Source: a virus. From it: DNA of 64,000 nt. The stretch is from IMG/VR virus record IMGVR_UViG_3300030107_002709, positions 1 through 64,000 of that record. One strand, given 5' to 3'. Below the pieces are notes generated by a model. The model did not search any database, was not told the origin of the DNA, and was given only the letters and a program-made list of their open reading frames with translations. This document shows, piece by piece, positions 26,865 through 34,721 of the stretch. Both the position numbers and the translations under genes were made by a program. Numbering within the stretch: the first letter of the stretch is position 1; every line of letters begins with the position of its first letter.

Positions 26865-27662
26865 TTAGCTAACGAATGTTAGTGTAGCAGCACCATTAGT
26901 AATTACTTCAACACCACCAATGGAGTTGTTAACTTTAACTCTGAACTTATCTCCAGTCTCATCAGCAGTTTGACCAGTGAGTGCAAGAGATGCAGAAGTT
27001 GCACCTGATACATCTGTCCATTCTCCACCAGTAACATCAAGTTTTTGCCACTGATAGGTAAGAGATGCTCCAGCTCCTGTAGAAGATGCAGCAACAGTAA
27101 ATGTTGCATCACCACTAGAGGTATTCTGGTTAGCAGGTTGAGTATCAATTGTAATCAAGGAAGTAATATCACCAGCAATTGTATCATCAGTGAAGTCTCC
27201 ACTGAATGCAGTACCATCTTTGTAAGATGTAATCAATTCTGACTTATGACGAGTGGAACCAGCAGCATCTGTATATGTCCTGTATGCCCACCATCCAGGA
27301 CTAGAGATACCACGTGCTTTGTTCTCACTAAGTTGTGCTTCTGCCTGACTTACACCAACAATACTAGTTGTAGATGCAGCAGAAGTACCACCACTCAATA
27401 GGAAATCAGCCAATGCCTTGGGTGCAGTACGTCTTTGTACTTTATTTGCTGCTAGTGTAGCATTGGTACTACCAGCATATGCTTTACCGAGGGTAATAGT
27501 ATTACCTACGACTGCCTTAGTATAGTACTGAACTCCGTCCAGAACTATAATGTCTCCAGCAACGATAGTATCTGCGTTACCTTTAGTAACAGTTGTTGTG
27601 CCATTTTCAACTGCAACGGTAGCAGTAAAATCAGCACTGTCTATAGATCCAAGTATGGGCAT
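26865..27662 (-). CDS. Structural protein with C-terminal Ig-like domain (265 aa)
   Basis: Residues ~170-263 form an immunoglobulin-like beta-sandwich: TIDTQPANQNTSSGDATF, the core Trp in LTYQWQK, and a D-x-G-D-x-FRVKV strand. Such domains occur on capsid and tail proteins and are thought to promote weak binding to cell-surface glycans. The N-terminal 100 residues are beta-rich and include a GDIIVLDGV strand, probably a virion-attachment domain. A perfect TATAAATA late promoter lies 50 bases upstream. Confidence 0.78.
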   Translation of the reverse strand: MPILGSIDSADFTATVAVENGTTTVTKGNADTIVAGDIIVLDGVQYYTKAVVGNTITLGKAYAGSTNATLAANKVQRRTAPKALADFLLSGGTSAASTTSIVGVSQAEAQLSENKARGISSPGWWAYRTYTDAAGSTRHKSELITSYKDGTAFSGDFTDDTIAGDITSLITIDTQPANQNTSSGDATFTVAASSTGAGASLTYQWQKLDVTGGEWTDVSGATSASLALTGQTADETGDKFRVKVNNSIGGVEVITNGAATLTFVS

Positions 27663-27700
27663 GACTTAATTCCTATTGATTTACAATTAATTTCCTGAAG

Positions 27701-28294
27701 TTATTTATAATATTTGAGAGCTGCTTCATAATAGTCACCTATATTATGGTCAGCAACTCCATCAAAACGAGTATCTTTCTCGTCCTCTAGTTTGATAACT
27801 GGATGAGTGTGTACATAGCCAGCGAGCCAAGGAGGAGTCCCTGGAACAATGTCATCACCATGCACAAACCGAAGATGTTCAAGATCTTTGATCCTCTTTC
27901 TAAGCTTACGTCCACCTGGTCTAGGTGAACCAGCAGTTACAAGTGCAATATTCTTATTGCCTGACTCCCATAACAAGTCTGCAATAAGTGTTGCGGTAGC
28001 TCCACCAAGAGAATGACCTGCAATAACAAGCTTTCTCTTAGGATCCAAACCTTCATATGCTACCACTAGTTCTGCTAGTGTCCTGTTAGCATTGTTCTTG
28101 AATCCTCTGTGACAATCGTCACGTTTAATAAGAAACTTCAGATTGGTTACCCAGTCTGTAGTCTCATTAGTTCCTTCAACTGCAAGAATGGTATGACCTT
28201 CCACCTTCCTACTAACTAGGAAGTCTTGCTTATGTGGATACACATCTCTACAGCACTTAAGTGCTTCGAGTATTGCCTCTTTTGCTAAAGTCAT
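27701..28294 (-). CDS. Class 3 lipase / alpha-beta hydrolase (197 aa)
   Basis: The nucleophile elbow GHSLGG places the catalytic Ser at residue 95; D147 or D148 in VHGDDIVP and H183 in VADHNIGDY complete a Lipase_3-type triad in the right order. It would hydrolyse ester bonds in lipids or other acyl esters. No signal peptide is seen. A GATAAATA late box lies upstream and a structural gene follows, so the enzyme could be packaged in the virion or act late at the envelope; both are inferences. Confidence 0.85.
   Translation of the reverse strand: MTLAKEAILEALKCCRDVYPHKQDFLVSRKVEGHTILAVEGTNETTDWVTNLKFLIKRDDCHRGFKNNANRTLAELVVAYEGLDPKRKLVIAGHSLGGATATLIADLLWESGNKNIALVTAGSPRPGGRKLRKRIKDLEHLRFVHGDDIVPGTPPWLAGYVHTHPVIKLEDEKDTRFDGVADHNIGDYYEAALKYYK
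27712..27719 (-). promoter_or_regulatory. Late promoter TATAAATA
   Basis: A perfect T4-type late consensus on the minus strand, 50 bases upstream of the Ig-domain protein's ATG and within the last codons of the lipase gene. Confidence 0.65.
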
Positions 28295-28314
28295 GATAAA
28301 AACTCAATTAATAT

Positions 28315-28322
28315 TATTTATC
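28315..28322 (-). promoter_or_regulatory. Late-type promoter box GATAAATA
   Basis: Minus-strand GATAAATA lies 21 bases upstream of the lipase ATG. It overlaps the stop codon of the -1 extension frame of the preceding gene. Confidence 0.55.
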
Positions 28323-28467
28323 CCTTCACGTATATATCTGGTCCTTTCTTTGGGTTCTTCTGATCTTTACCATCGTCAATACGAGGCATGATCTCAACTG
28401 TCTTCTTCTTTTTAGACTTGCCTTCTTCTAGACCCCATCTATCATGTGCAAGCCCTTCTACTTTTTT
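28318..28467 (-). other. -1 frame extension with A AAA AAG slippery heptamer
   Basis: The 183-aa gene ends AGA AAA AAG TAG, so its last two codons form the slippery heptamer A AAA AAG (28461-28467), identical to that of E. coli dnaX. A -1 slip continues into an open frame of 47 codons starting VEGLAHDRWGLEEGKSKKKK and ending at TAA 28318-28320. That frame has no usable start codon of its own near its beginning. Five bases after the heptamer, GGGCTTGC can pair with GCAAGTCT (eight pairs including two G-U), a plausible stimulatory stem. The fused product would be 230 aa. Confidence 0.6.
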
Positions 28468-29009
28468 CTAGAATAACTCATTATTTTATCGATGGTCTTC
28501 TGCTTCTTAGACTCACATGCTGCTTCTTCTTCAACTACTGTGCCTTCTCTCTCTGCAGCTGCTTTCTCCCATCTCTCTTTAGTTATAGTGAAAGTAGTCT
28601 GAGTCATTTCACTAAGTTCTGTAAGAATCTCTTCTAACTTAGCTTCTAATTCTTCTCTAGTTGCCTTCTTCTCAACTTCAACCTCTTCTCTCTTAATAGC
28701 AGTCTGCAAATGCTTTATCTCAGCACCATGTGACTGCTTAATCTTTGTGCTATCAGGTGCACCAGCATTAGCCTTAGGATCCTTTGTACTATCATCATCA
28801 GTGTTAACCACTTTAATAGTAGGGATAGTTTCCTTATCAAATTCAGGCTTAGGTATAGTACCTATTGGTGTTTCAATAGTAGCAGGTTCCTCTTTGATGG
28901 TGGTTCCTTGGAAGGTATTTCCATCCATCCACTGTGCATATGATTCGATTAGTGCTTTAGAATAATCATCATTATGTTGCACTGATGTTGTAGGTGCTTG
29001 CTTGTCCAT
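28458..29009 (-). CDS. Acidic coiled-coil protein, 0-frame product of a probable frameshift gene (183 aa)
   Basis: The N-terminal ~85 residues are Thr/Pro/Asp-rich and probably disordered. Residues ~95-175 form a charged coiled coil (EVEVEKKATREELEAKLEEIL). The product ends SYSRKK at TAG 28458, but a slippery heptamer directly at the stop allows a 47-residue extension. A perfect TATAAATA late box lies 28 bases upstream of the ATG, so it is probably a virion or assembly protein. Function not recognised. Confidence 0.65.
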   Translation of the reverse strand: MDKQAPTTSVQHNDDYSKALIESYAQWMDGNTFQGTTIKEEPATIETPIGTIPKPEFDKETIPTIKVVNTDDDSTKDPKANAGAPDSTKIKQSHGAEIKHLQTAIKREEVEVEKKATREELEAKLEEILTELSEMTQTTFTITKERWEKAAAEREGTVVEEEAACESKKQKTIDKIMSYSRKK

Positions 29010-29253
29010 GAGTAAAAAAGGCTGTTCTTCTTGGTTTATTTATACTTTCATTGACTTCTCTTATGTCCCTCACCCAAGCTCTAAACATTTCATGGGCTTC
29101 GGAAACACAAATAACATAGTTCGGTCCAGTGCGGATTATCTTCCCCTTGATACCAGTGTTAACATTCATCACAGTCTGTCCCTCAGTGAAGCATTCCTTC
29201 TGTCTGAAGTTCTGTCTTACTGCTTGATTTTTAATATCTCTAAATGTTTTCAC
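28972..29253 (-). CDS. Small conserved protein, possible SH3-like fold (93 aa)
   Basis: Starts with GTG at 29253, overlapping the stop of the adenylyltransferase-like gene as GTGA. The middle (GQTVMNVNTGIKGKIIRTGPNYVIC) reads like a small SH3/KOW-type beta barrel, followed by a Trp-containing helix (FRAWVRDIREVNE). No catalytic motif. It closes the operon that begins with the 540-aa protein. Confidence 0.55.
   Translation of the reverse strand: MKTFRDIKNQAVRQNFRQKECFTEGQTVMNVNTGIKGKIIRTGPNYVICVSEAHEMFRAWVRDIREVNESINKPRRTAFFTHGQASTYNISAT
29037..29044 (-). promoter_or_regulatory. Late promoter TATAAATA
   Basis: Perfect late consensus on the minus strand, 28 bases upstream of the ATG of the coiled-coil frameshift gene and inside the 93-aa gene. 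Confidence 0.6.
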
Positions 29254-29822
29254 AGTCCAAGTCCTTTACGAACATCTGCCATCAATTCTAAAGCATCATC
29301 TGTATTTAGTAGATCACCAATACCTCCTAAAAAATCTCTAGTCTTTGTATTTTTAGCAGCATCTCTCATTAAAGAAGCAGACAAACCAGATGTACCATCA
29401 GAATCAGGATCTCTTTCTAAACCAGTTGAATCAATTGTTACTGTATCAAAAGCATAGTATGCCTTACCTTCTCCAGTCTCTTTCCTATTCCACTTGACAT
29501 TAAATGCAAAATCTTTTGTCCTATCACTACCACATACTATAACAACATCAGTATAATTCTCCATCATAAGATGTTGTAGAACAAATGGTAGGGTTCTTAA
29601 TTGCTTATCAGATTTTATATTATTAACATACTCAGGAAACATCTTCTTTATCCAACCAAGCTTTGTAAGATGGTCTAATGGATCCTTAGCTTTACCTTGT
29701 GACCACGTAGGCCAAATCATAAAGTCTTCATGACCAGCAAGTTTCTTAAGCTGATCCAACATTTTTTTATGCCCTAGATGTGGAGGATTTAACCTACCAA
29801 ATACAATCCAAACTCTTTTCAT
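29250..29822 (-). CDS. Adenylyl/cytidylyltransferase-like protein with HxGH motif (190 aa)
   Basis: The N-terminus MKRVWIVFGRLNPPHLGHKK carries the HxGH signature (H15, H18) of the nucleotidylyltransferase superfamily. GLSASLMR further on corresponds to the second nucleotide-binding motif (ISSTxxR type). VIVCGSDR in between is the conserved central strand. Family members make NAD (NMN adenylyltransferase), CDP-glycerol or coenzyme A intermediates. The substrate here is unknown. The start is the ATG at 29822, overlapping the ligase-like gene's stop (ATGA); the longer frame begins with TTG. Confidence 0.75.
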   Translation of the reverse strand: MKRVWIVFGRLNPPHLGHKKMLDQLKKLAGHEDFMIWPTWSQGKAKDPLDHLTKLGWIKKMFPEYVNNIKSDKQLRTLPFVLQHLMMENYTDVVIVCGSDRTKDFAFNVKWNRKETGEGKAYYAFDTVTIDSTGLERDPDSDGTSGLSASLMRDAAKNTKTRDFLGGIGDLLNTDDALELMADVRKGLGL

Positions 29823-31015
29823 GACCAACCCTTGAGTGAGACATCAAAGTTAGCCTGACTAAACACTAACCTCTTAATCAATTTAGTAGCTTTACCATTT
29901 TTAATAGCAACATACCCTTCCTGTGCAGTCATCTCAAGACCTTCATCAGTCCTGATATAAGTACCAAACTTCTCACCCTTCTCAAGCTTAGTAACAAATA
30001 TTTCTTTAGCATCCTGGATAGTCTTATATAACTTCACCGTATTATCAAACTGAGATCCATGAGCATCTATAAAATCACGACCATTGTATAACTTAGCAAG
30101 TTTTGCTGCTTTAGTTTTTGGTTGCTTTACTTTATCTGCTGCCTTCTTACACTCACCACTAAAGTAATCCTTAAAATCAGAAGTAAAACTATTTCCTACT
30201 TGCTTACCTTCTCGAACATACTTATTAAAATACTGCTTAAGCTTAACACCAATGGTAAGTTGATCGTTCTCTGCTATCTGCTTTGCTACACCATCTAAGA
30301 AAGGACCACATTTATTAACAAGAGAGTTACTAGAATTTTTTAAATTAATCAACTTCTGTTTCTCTTCAGATGTTAATAAAATATCTTTTCCTAGTGTGTC
30401 TATCTCTGCACTGATAACAAATACATTCTTATCCTTCTTTAATTTAGATGGATCAAATCCAAAAGAAGCATGAAGCCTCTCAATACTATTACCAGTATAT
30501 GTGGTATGAAATACCACTCCTATCTTTGCTTCATTGGCTAAATCAAAATCACTGTCTTCTTGTGGTATAGCATATGTTATTGTATTTGGTTTGAATGTAA
30601 TTGACCTCTTACCATCCACCATTTCTATTTTCTTATCATCTGTAAACAACAAGTCTCCCTGTACTACTCCTTCAATTCCTATAGAAGGAAGATACTTTAA
30701 AGCATCCTTTAACTTAGAAGTAAGACCAGGAGCATGACCATGATTGTTGTCTATATCTTCATCAGTATAATTAATCTTTGCATCCTTATTAAAGATAGAC
30801 TTAGTACCAACAAAGAAGTTATCTGTTCCTGGATACTGTCCACAGAATATAGCAGGTGCACCATCCCACTTTGTAGTCATCTTAAAATTACTAGTACCCT
30901 TACCAGTAAAGGTTCTAGCCAATGAATCTAAAAATTTAAAAGCATCTTTAGCACCCTCTTTCCCATCAAGGAGAATGCTATCTTCTAAATGTTCTAGGTG
31001 AGTGTTCTTAGACAT
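29819..31015 (-). CDS. Ligase-like covalent nucleotidyltransferase candidate (398 aa)
   Basis: TTKWDGAPAIF (K49-D51-G52) looks like motif I KxDG of ATP- or NAD-dependent nucleic-acid ligases. Further candidates follow in the right order: GVVQGDLLF near 116-124 (motif III position, but Asp instead of the usual Glu), IGVVFHTTY near 165-173 (IIIa), EGYVAI at 366-371 (motif IV) and K-L-I-K-R at 378-382 (motif V). The spacing between IIIa and IV is far larger than in classic ligases, so an inserted or alternative domain is present. It could be a divergent RNA or DNA ligase or a non-catalytic relative. Confidence 0.5.
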   Translation of the reverse strand: MSKNTHLEHLEDSILLDGKEGAKDAFKFLDSLARTFTGKGTSNFKMTTKWDGAPAIFCGQYPGTDNFFVGTKSIFNKDAKINYTDEDIDNNHGHAPGLTSKLKDALKYLPSIGIEGVVQGDLLFTDDKKIEMVDGKRSITFKPNTITYAIPQEDSDFDLANEAKIGVVFHTTYTGNSIERLHASFGFDPSKLKKDKNVFVISAEIDTLGKDILLTSEEKQKLINLKNSSNSLVNKCGPFLDGVAKQIAENDQLTIGVKLKQYFNKYVREGKQVGNSFTSDFKDYFSGECKKAADKVKQPKTKAAKLAKLYNGRDFIDAHGSQFDNTVKLYKTIQDAKEIFVTKLEKGEKFGTYIRTDEGLEMTAQEGYVAIKNGKATKLIKRLVFSQANFDVSLKGWS

Positions 31016-32637
31016 TAGTATATCTTAGCGAATGGACCATATCTCAATCCCATCTTCTGAGCGATGAAGACCATATCAGTAACAAACTTATCCCTATCTT
31101 TCCTAGACAGAGAGAAGAAAGCATCAAGCCAAGTAATCTGCATTAACTTAGAGTTAGCAACCTGTGGTTGAATAGAGAATAAAAACAATAGATTATCATA
31201 TATCTCTTGGAATGATCTAACGCCACCAAAACTTACTCCTGCATTAGCAACTCTTTTTATTCTGTCCAACCACTTCTTCTCATAATCTAAGAACTCAGAA
31301 GCTTGTTGAGGATATGCTGAACTATTTCCTACAAATTTCCTTGAAGATCCATACTGTTTAAAAAGATCTTCAACATACTCAACCGTTGCTTTACCTAATC
31401 TAGCAGCACCAGCAGCTTTATCTGATGGTTCATATTTTAAACCACTAAACTTTTGACTATCATTCGCTTTAATCTGGAACTTATATTTTGTTGTACCATC
31501 ACCCTGCACAACCAATGATGTGTCTTGAGTAGAGAGAGTTATAACACCCTTCTTTTCTTTCTTAGTACAGTCACATAATGTACTAAGATAATGATACTCA
31601 GTAGTCTTCATTTGATTAAGACCCATGAATTTATCAACACTATTCCAATGAAGATTAACCTCAGACCAGAGTGCTTCATCACCACTAACCTTCTTTAAAG
31701 ATATTCCCCATATCTGTTTCTTTCTCCACAAATCCCTCATGATAGCATTGAACTGTAAGAGTTGTGGATCAACTCTATCTCTCAGTCTGGCCCTCATATT
31801 AGTCCTATGCTTCTCATCAGTATGTTCCTCAAGATGTTTTATCCATTTGTCCTCATTATTAATCAACCAGATATCAGCAGGGTTCCAGTTATCTTTCTTA
31901 CCTTTAGATGCCCAACCCTTACCTGCAACATATCCACTAACCCATTGCATAAAAGTTCCTTCTCTATCAAAGACAGTAAAATCTCCTTTACTACACTTCT
32001 TTAATAAAGTTTGATTCTGTTTCCAAAAATTCTCATACCAATCATCTGTAACCTGATCCAACTTACATACATCCTTCCACAGTTTTTTCATATACTTACT
32101 TACTGTCGGATCTGCCTTTAATTTTTCCCAATTATCCCAGGATTCATTATGTCTTATTGCTCTCTCAAAAACAAACAACGATCCAAGTTCTTGAGCTCTG
32201 GTCATAGCCGCAGCATTTACCTGTTCCTCTGGTAACCTCGTTGAAATTACCTGAACCTTTTGTTGTTTCCCTGTATCAAGAACAAATCCCATAGTAAACA
32301 CAGGATCTGAACCTGATATCTTTATGTTTTTAGGATCTGGTTCCCATTTCTTTTTCTCTATGTTCCATTTCTTTGCTTGAAGATTCTTACATTCTCTTTG
32401 AACTTTCTGAACACCTGCAACATTAGTACATATTTGAATAGCACCACCTTTAGCAGGTACTTTTGATTTACTTCCACTAGGCCACTGTGATCCCATAGGT
32501 CTAGGTCCTTTTGCTCCTTTATCCTGAATAAGCCATGTTGATGCCTTACCAAAGACATCAGCCATTTGATCTCTATGAGTCTTTTTCTTAATGTAAGCTA
32601 AGAAATCGTTTTGGATATCGAAACCTATTTTGGCCAT
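31015..32637 (-). CDS. Large conserved phage protein of unknown function, possibly nuclease-like (540 aa)
   Basis: A soluble, Lys/Trp-rich protein and the first gene of the ligase-like/adenylyltransferase-like operon. WNPADIWL at residues 251-258 followed by ISLKK at 312-316 resembles the D...(S/E)xK arrangement seen in some PD-(D/E)XK nucleases, but this is a motif impression only. No membrane segment. The ATG follows a terminator stem directly, and the stem's 3' arm (TAGAGGGGG) supplies the only Shine-Dalgarno-like sequence. It abuts the next gene, sharing bases of stop and start (TAATG). Confidence 0.55.
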   Translation of the reverse strand: MAKIGFDIQNDFLAYIKKKTHRDQMADVFGKASTWLIQDKGAKGPRPMGSQWPSGSKSKVPAKGGAIQICTNVAGVQKVQRECKNLQAKKWNIEKKKWEPDPKNIKISGSDPVFTMGFVLDTGKQQKVQVISTRLPEEQVNAAAMTRAQELGSLFVFERAIRHNESWDNWEKLKADPTVSKYMKKLWKDVCKLDQVTDDWYENFWKQNQTLLKKCSKGDFTVFDREGTFMQWVSGYVAGKGWASKGKKDNWNPADIWLINNEDKWIKHLEEHTDEKHRTNMRARLRDRVDPQLLQFNAIMRDLWRKKQIWGISLKKVSGDEALWSEVNLHWNSVDKFMGLNQMKTTEYHYLSTLCDCTKKEKKGVITLSTQDTSLVVQGDGTTKYKFQIKANDSQKFSGLKYEPSDKAAGAARLGKATVEYVEDLFKQYGSSRKFVGNSSAYPQQASEFLDYEKKWLDRIKRVANAGVSFGGVRSFQEIYDNLLFLFSIQPQVANSKLMQITWLDAFFSLSRKDRDKFVTDMVFIAQKMGLRYGPFAKIY

Positions 32638-32671
32638 AAAAAAATCCCCCTCTAGTTATTTAGAGGGGGAT
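32638..32671 (-). terminator. Rho-independent terminator after mazG, overlapping the next gene's ribosome-binding site
   Basis: On the minus strand ATCCCCCTCTA pairs perfectly with TAGAGGGGGAT (11 base pairs, six-base loop), followed by seven T's and then directly the ATG of the 540-aa gene. It ends the replication operon after mazG. Confidence 0.88.
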
Positions 32672-32675
32672 GGTC

Positions 32676-33086
32676 TTAGATATCACCTTCCTTTCGGTTC
32701 TCCGATTTGAATATATCAAACTCACCATCTGGGTATCGTGCTGCTAACTTCATCATGTTAGTGACTACGATAGTCTGGAAGTCTAAATCTAATGCATTAC
32801 AAGCTTGTGCAATGTACCAGAACACATCACCTAATTCTTTTAAAAGATGTACCTTAGTATCTTCTGTAAGTTCCTTACCTTGGAAAGCAATCTTCTTTAC
32901 TATCTCTGTGAACTCTCCACCTTCTGCACTGATACCAACAGCAGCAGTAAGGAGTCTAGGAATATCAACACCCTTAGATTCTAAGTCTTTAATTCTATTG
33001 ATGAACTCATCTGTACTCTTAGAAGGGTGGCTTGTAGTACCATCGACAAACTCTAGGTACTTATCATAATCAACTGATTGTGTCAT
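32676..33086 (-). CDS. mazG: MazG-like nucleotide pyrophosphohydrolase
   Basis: Hydrolyses nucleoside triphosphates or related nucleotides to monophosphates. The metal-binding pattern E-x2-E ... E-x2-D is complete (E55/E58 in AEGGEF and E84/D87 in KELGDVFWYIA), with the usual helical MazG fold. Cyanophage MazG was once proposed to lower ppGpp, and preferences for dGTP/dCTP have been discussed; the sequence cannot decide. It is the last gene of the replication operon before a strong terminator. Confidence 0.9.
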   Translation of the reverse strand: MTQSVDYDKYLEFVDGTTSHPSKSTDEFINRIKDLESKGVDIPRLLTAAVGISAEGGEFTEIVKKIAFQGKELTEDTKVHLLKELGDVFWYIAQACNALDLDFQTIVVTNMMKLAARYPDGEFDIFKSENRKEGDI

Positions 33087-33328
33087 TGTGGATCTGAATA
33101 ACGGTGTTCTTGTGAGTGATAGGTATCAGCATTAGGTGCTGGATCTATCTTTATAACCTCATCCCAGTGTGTACGATACACTAGGATATTGCATTGACTT
33201 ACGCCATGCATTTTACCTGGATCTTCCCATTGTCTCACACACAATGTGAAGTATGGTGCGTGTTTATCATAGAAGTTAACGAAACCTCTATCTCCTCGGA
33301 ACTCAACTATGTCTCCGTGTTTAAACAT
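33083..33328 (-). CDS. Small conserved cyanophage protein, possible SH3-like fold (81 aa)
   Basis: The N-terminus [19 protein letters not shown] suggests a small SH3/KOW-like beta barrel, followed by a Trp and a His-rich tail (YHSQEHRYSDPQ). It overlaps gp41 at its start and mazG at its end, consistent with translational coupling. No family recognised. Confidence 0.55.
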   Translation of the reverse strand: MFKHGDIVEFRGDRGFVNFYDKHAPYFTLCVRQWEDPGKMHGVSQCNILVYRTHWDEVIKIDPAPNADTYHSQEHRYSDPQ

Positions 33329-34721
33329 TCCATTCAGCGAATTTACTAAGGCGTTCTTGGTTGTTTTTTATTGCGTCAAAAGCATTAACGTCTGGATCTT
33401 CTTCCTTCTGATTCATTATTTCAGAAGTAGATTCTGCAACATCAAATAACTTCATCTTCGCTCTATCTATACCCACAACAAACTTACGATTTGAAGTAGG
33501 ATCATTATACCTGTTCTTCAACTGCTTAACCATTATTCTACCTTCCTGTTCCAGTTCCTCGCTAGAAATGAGAGCGAACATAAGATCAGCAGTAGCAGGG
33601 AGTCCAAAGGATTCTGAAGTGTCAGTGAGGTCAGGATCACTAGACCCAAAACCAGAACGAGTAGTTTGAGTAGCACTAACAATCGGTAGGTCAAACTCGA
33701 CAGCAAGACCCCGAAGCTCTTCAGCAATCGCTTTAACATAAGTATAAGAGTTAACAATGTGACCTTTATATCTTACACTAGCACAAATGTTAAGGTAATC
33801 TATAAAGATTATATCAGGTTTGAATGATTTCTTAAGTTTTAGTTCATTAAGTAATGCTCTAAAATGTCCAGCATGAGCTGAAGCAGTAGGATATTCCTTA
33901 ATGATAATCTTTCCTTTAGTCTTCTTCTCAAGATCAGCGATCTTAGATTTAAACATCATCTGAGGTAGATCAACAATATCTTTGATGTTAACATTCAAAC
34001 AGTTAGCATCAATACGCTCTGCAATCTTTTCCTCAGACATCTCCATCGTAACATAGAGAACATTCTTACTTCTCAACAAGCAAGCACTAGCCATGTGACA
34101 CATGAATAGAGACTTACCAACACCTGTACCAGCAAGTGCTATGTTAAGAGTCTTATTAGGAAGACCACCCTTAGTGATGTAATTAAACTTCTCTAAGTCA
34201 AATGGTATCTTCTCTTCTTCTCTATGATAGAACTCATATCTATTATCAGCAGACTCGATGTAATCATGTCCTACATGCTCATCAAATGATACACCTAAAG
34301 CTTCCTGTAGAATACTAGGGATAGCATCCTTAGATAACTTTTCATCATTACCATCAGCAATCTTAACTGACTTAAGTAATGCATTATAGATTGCTTTATC
34401 CTGACACCACTTCTCAGTAGAATCAGATAACCAATCAGCATCAACCCACTCATCGTTAAGATCATCCAATCTAATCAAAGCATTTTTATAGGTCTCATCT
34501 GTAAGATCAGTCCTATTACCAAGATTAATTTTCAGAACTTCTTTAGTAGGAGTCTTATCATACTTAGATGAAAAGTCTTGTATCTCTTCAAAGAGAACTA
34601 CATCGACAGCATCCTGAAAATACTCCGAATCAAGATGAGGTACTACCTTACGATAATACTCCTCATTACATAGAAGGTTCCGAAGGATAGTATTTTCTAT
34701 CCTTTCAGTTGCCATAACCAT
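33321..34721 (-). CDS. 41: Replicative DNA helicase (T4 gp41-like)
   Basis: A hexameric DnaB-type 5'-3' helicase that unwinds DNA ahead of the polymerase and recruits primase. Walker A GTGVGKS is at residues 198-204 and a Walker B-type DIIFIDYLN near residue 300; ATQTTRSG fits the motif-3 region of RecA-like helicases. The N-terminal helical domain resembles that of T4 gp41, and 466 aa is the normal length. It overlaps the uvsX stop. ATG at 34721 or 34715 are both possible starts. Confidence 0.95.
   Translation of the reverse strand: MVMATERIENTILRNLLCNEEYYRKVVPHLDSEYFQDAVDVVLFEEIQDFSSKYDKTPTKEVLKINLGNRTDLTDETYKNALIRLDDLNDEWVDADWLSDSTEKWCQDKAIYNALLKSVKIADGNDEKLSKDAIPSILQEALGVSFDEHVGHDYIESADNRYEFYHREEEKIPFDLEKFNYITKGGLPNKTLNIALAGTGVGKSLFMCHMASACLLRSKNVLYVTMEMSEEKIAERIDANCLNVNIKDIVDLPQMMFKSKIADLEKKTKGKIIIKEYPTASAHAGHFRALLNELKLKKSFKPDIIFIDYLNICASVRYKGHIVNSYTYVKAIAEELRGLAVEFDLPIVSATQTTRSGFGSSDPDLTDTSESFGLPATADLMFALISSEELEQEGRIMVKQLKNRYNDPTSNRKFVVGIDRAKMKLFDVAESTSEIMNQKEEDPDVNAFDAIKNNQERLSKFAEWNV

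Noticed and set aside
28318-28461. Independent 47-codon gene after the 183-aa gene
   Set aside because: No ATG, GTG or TTG near its beginning and no ribosome-binding site; a -1 extension explains it better.
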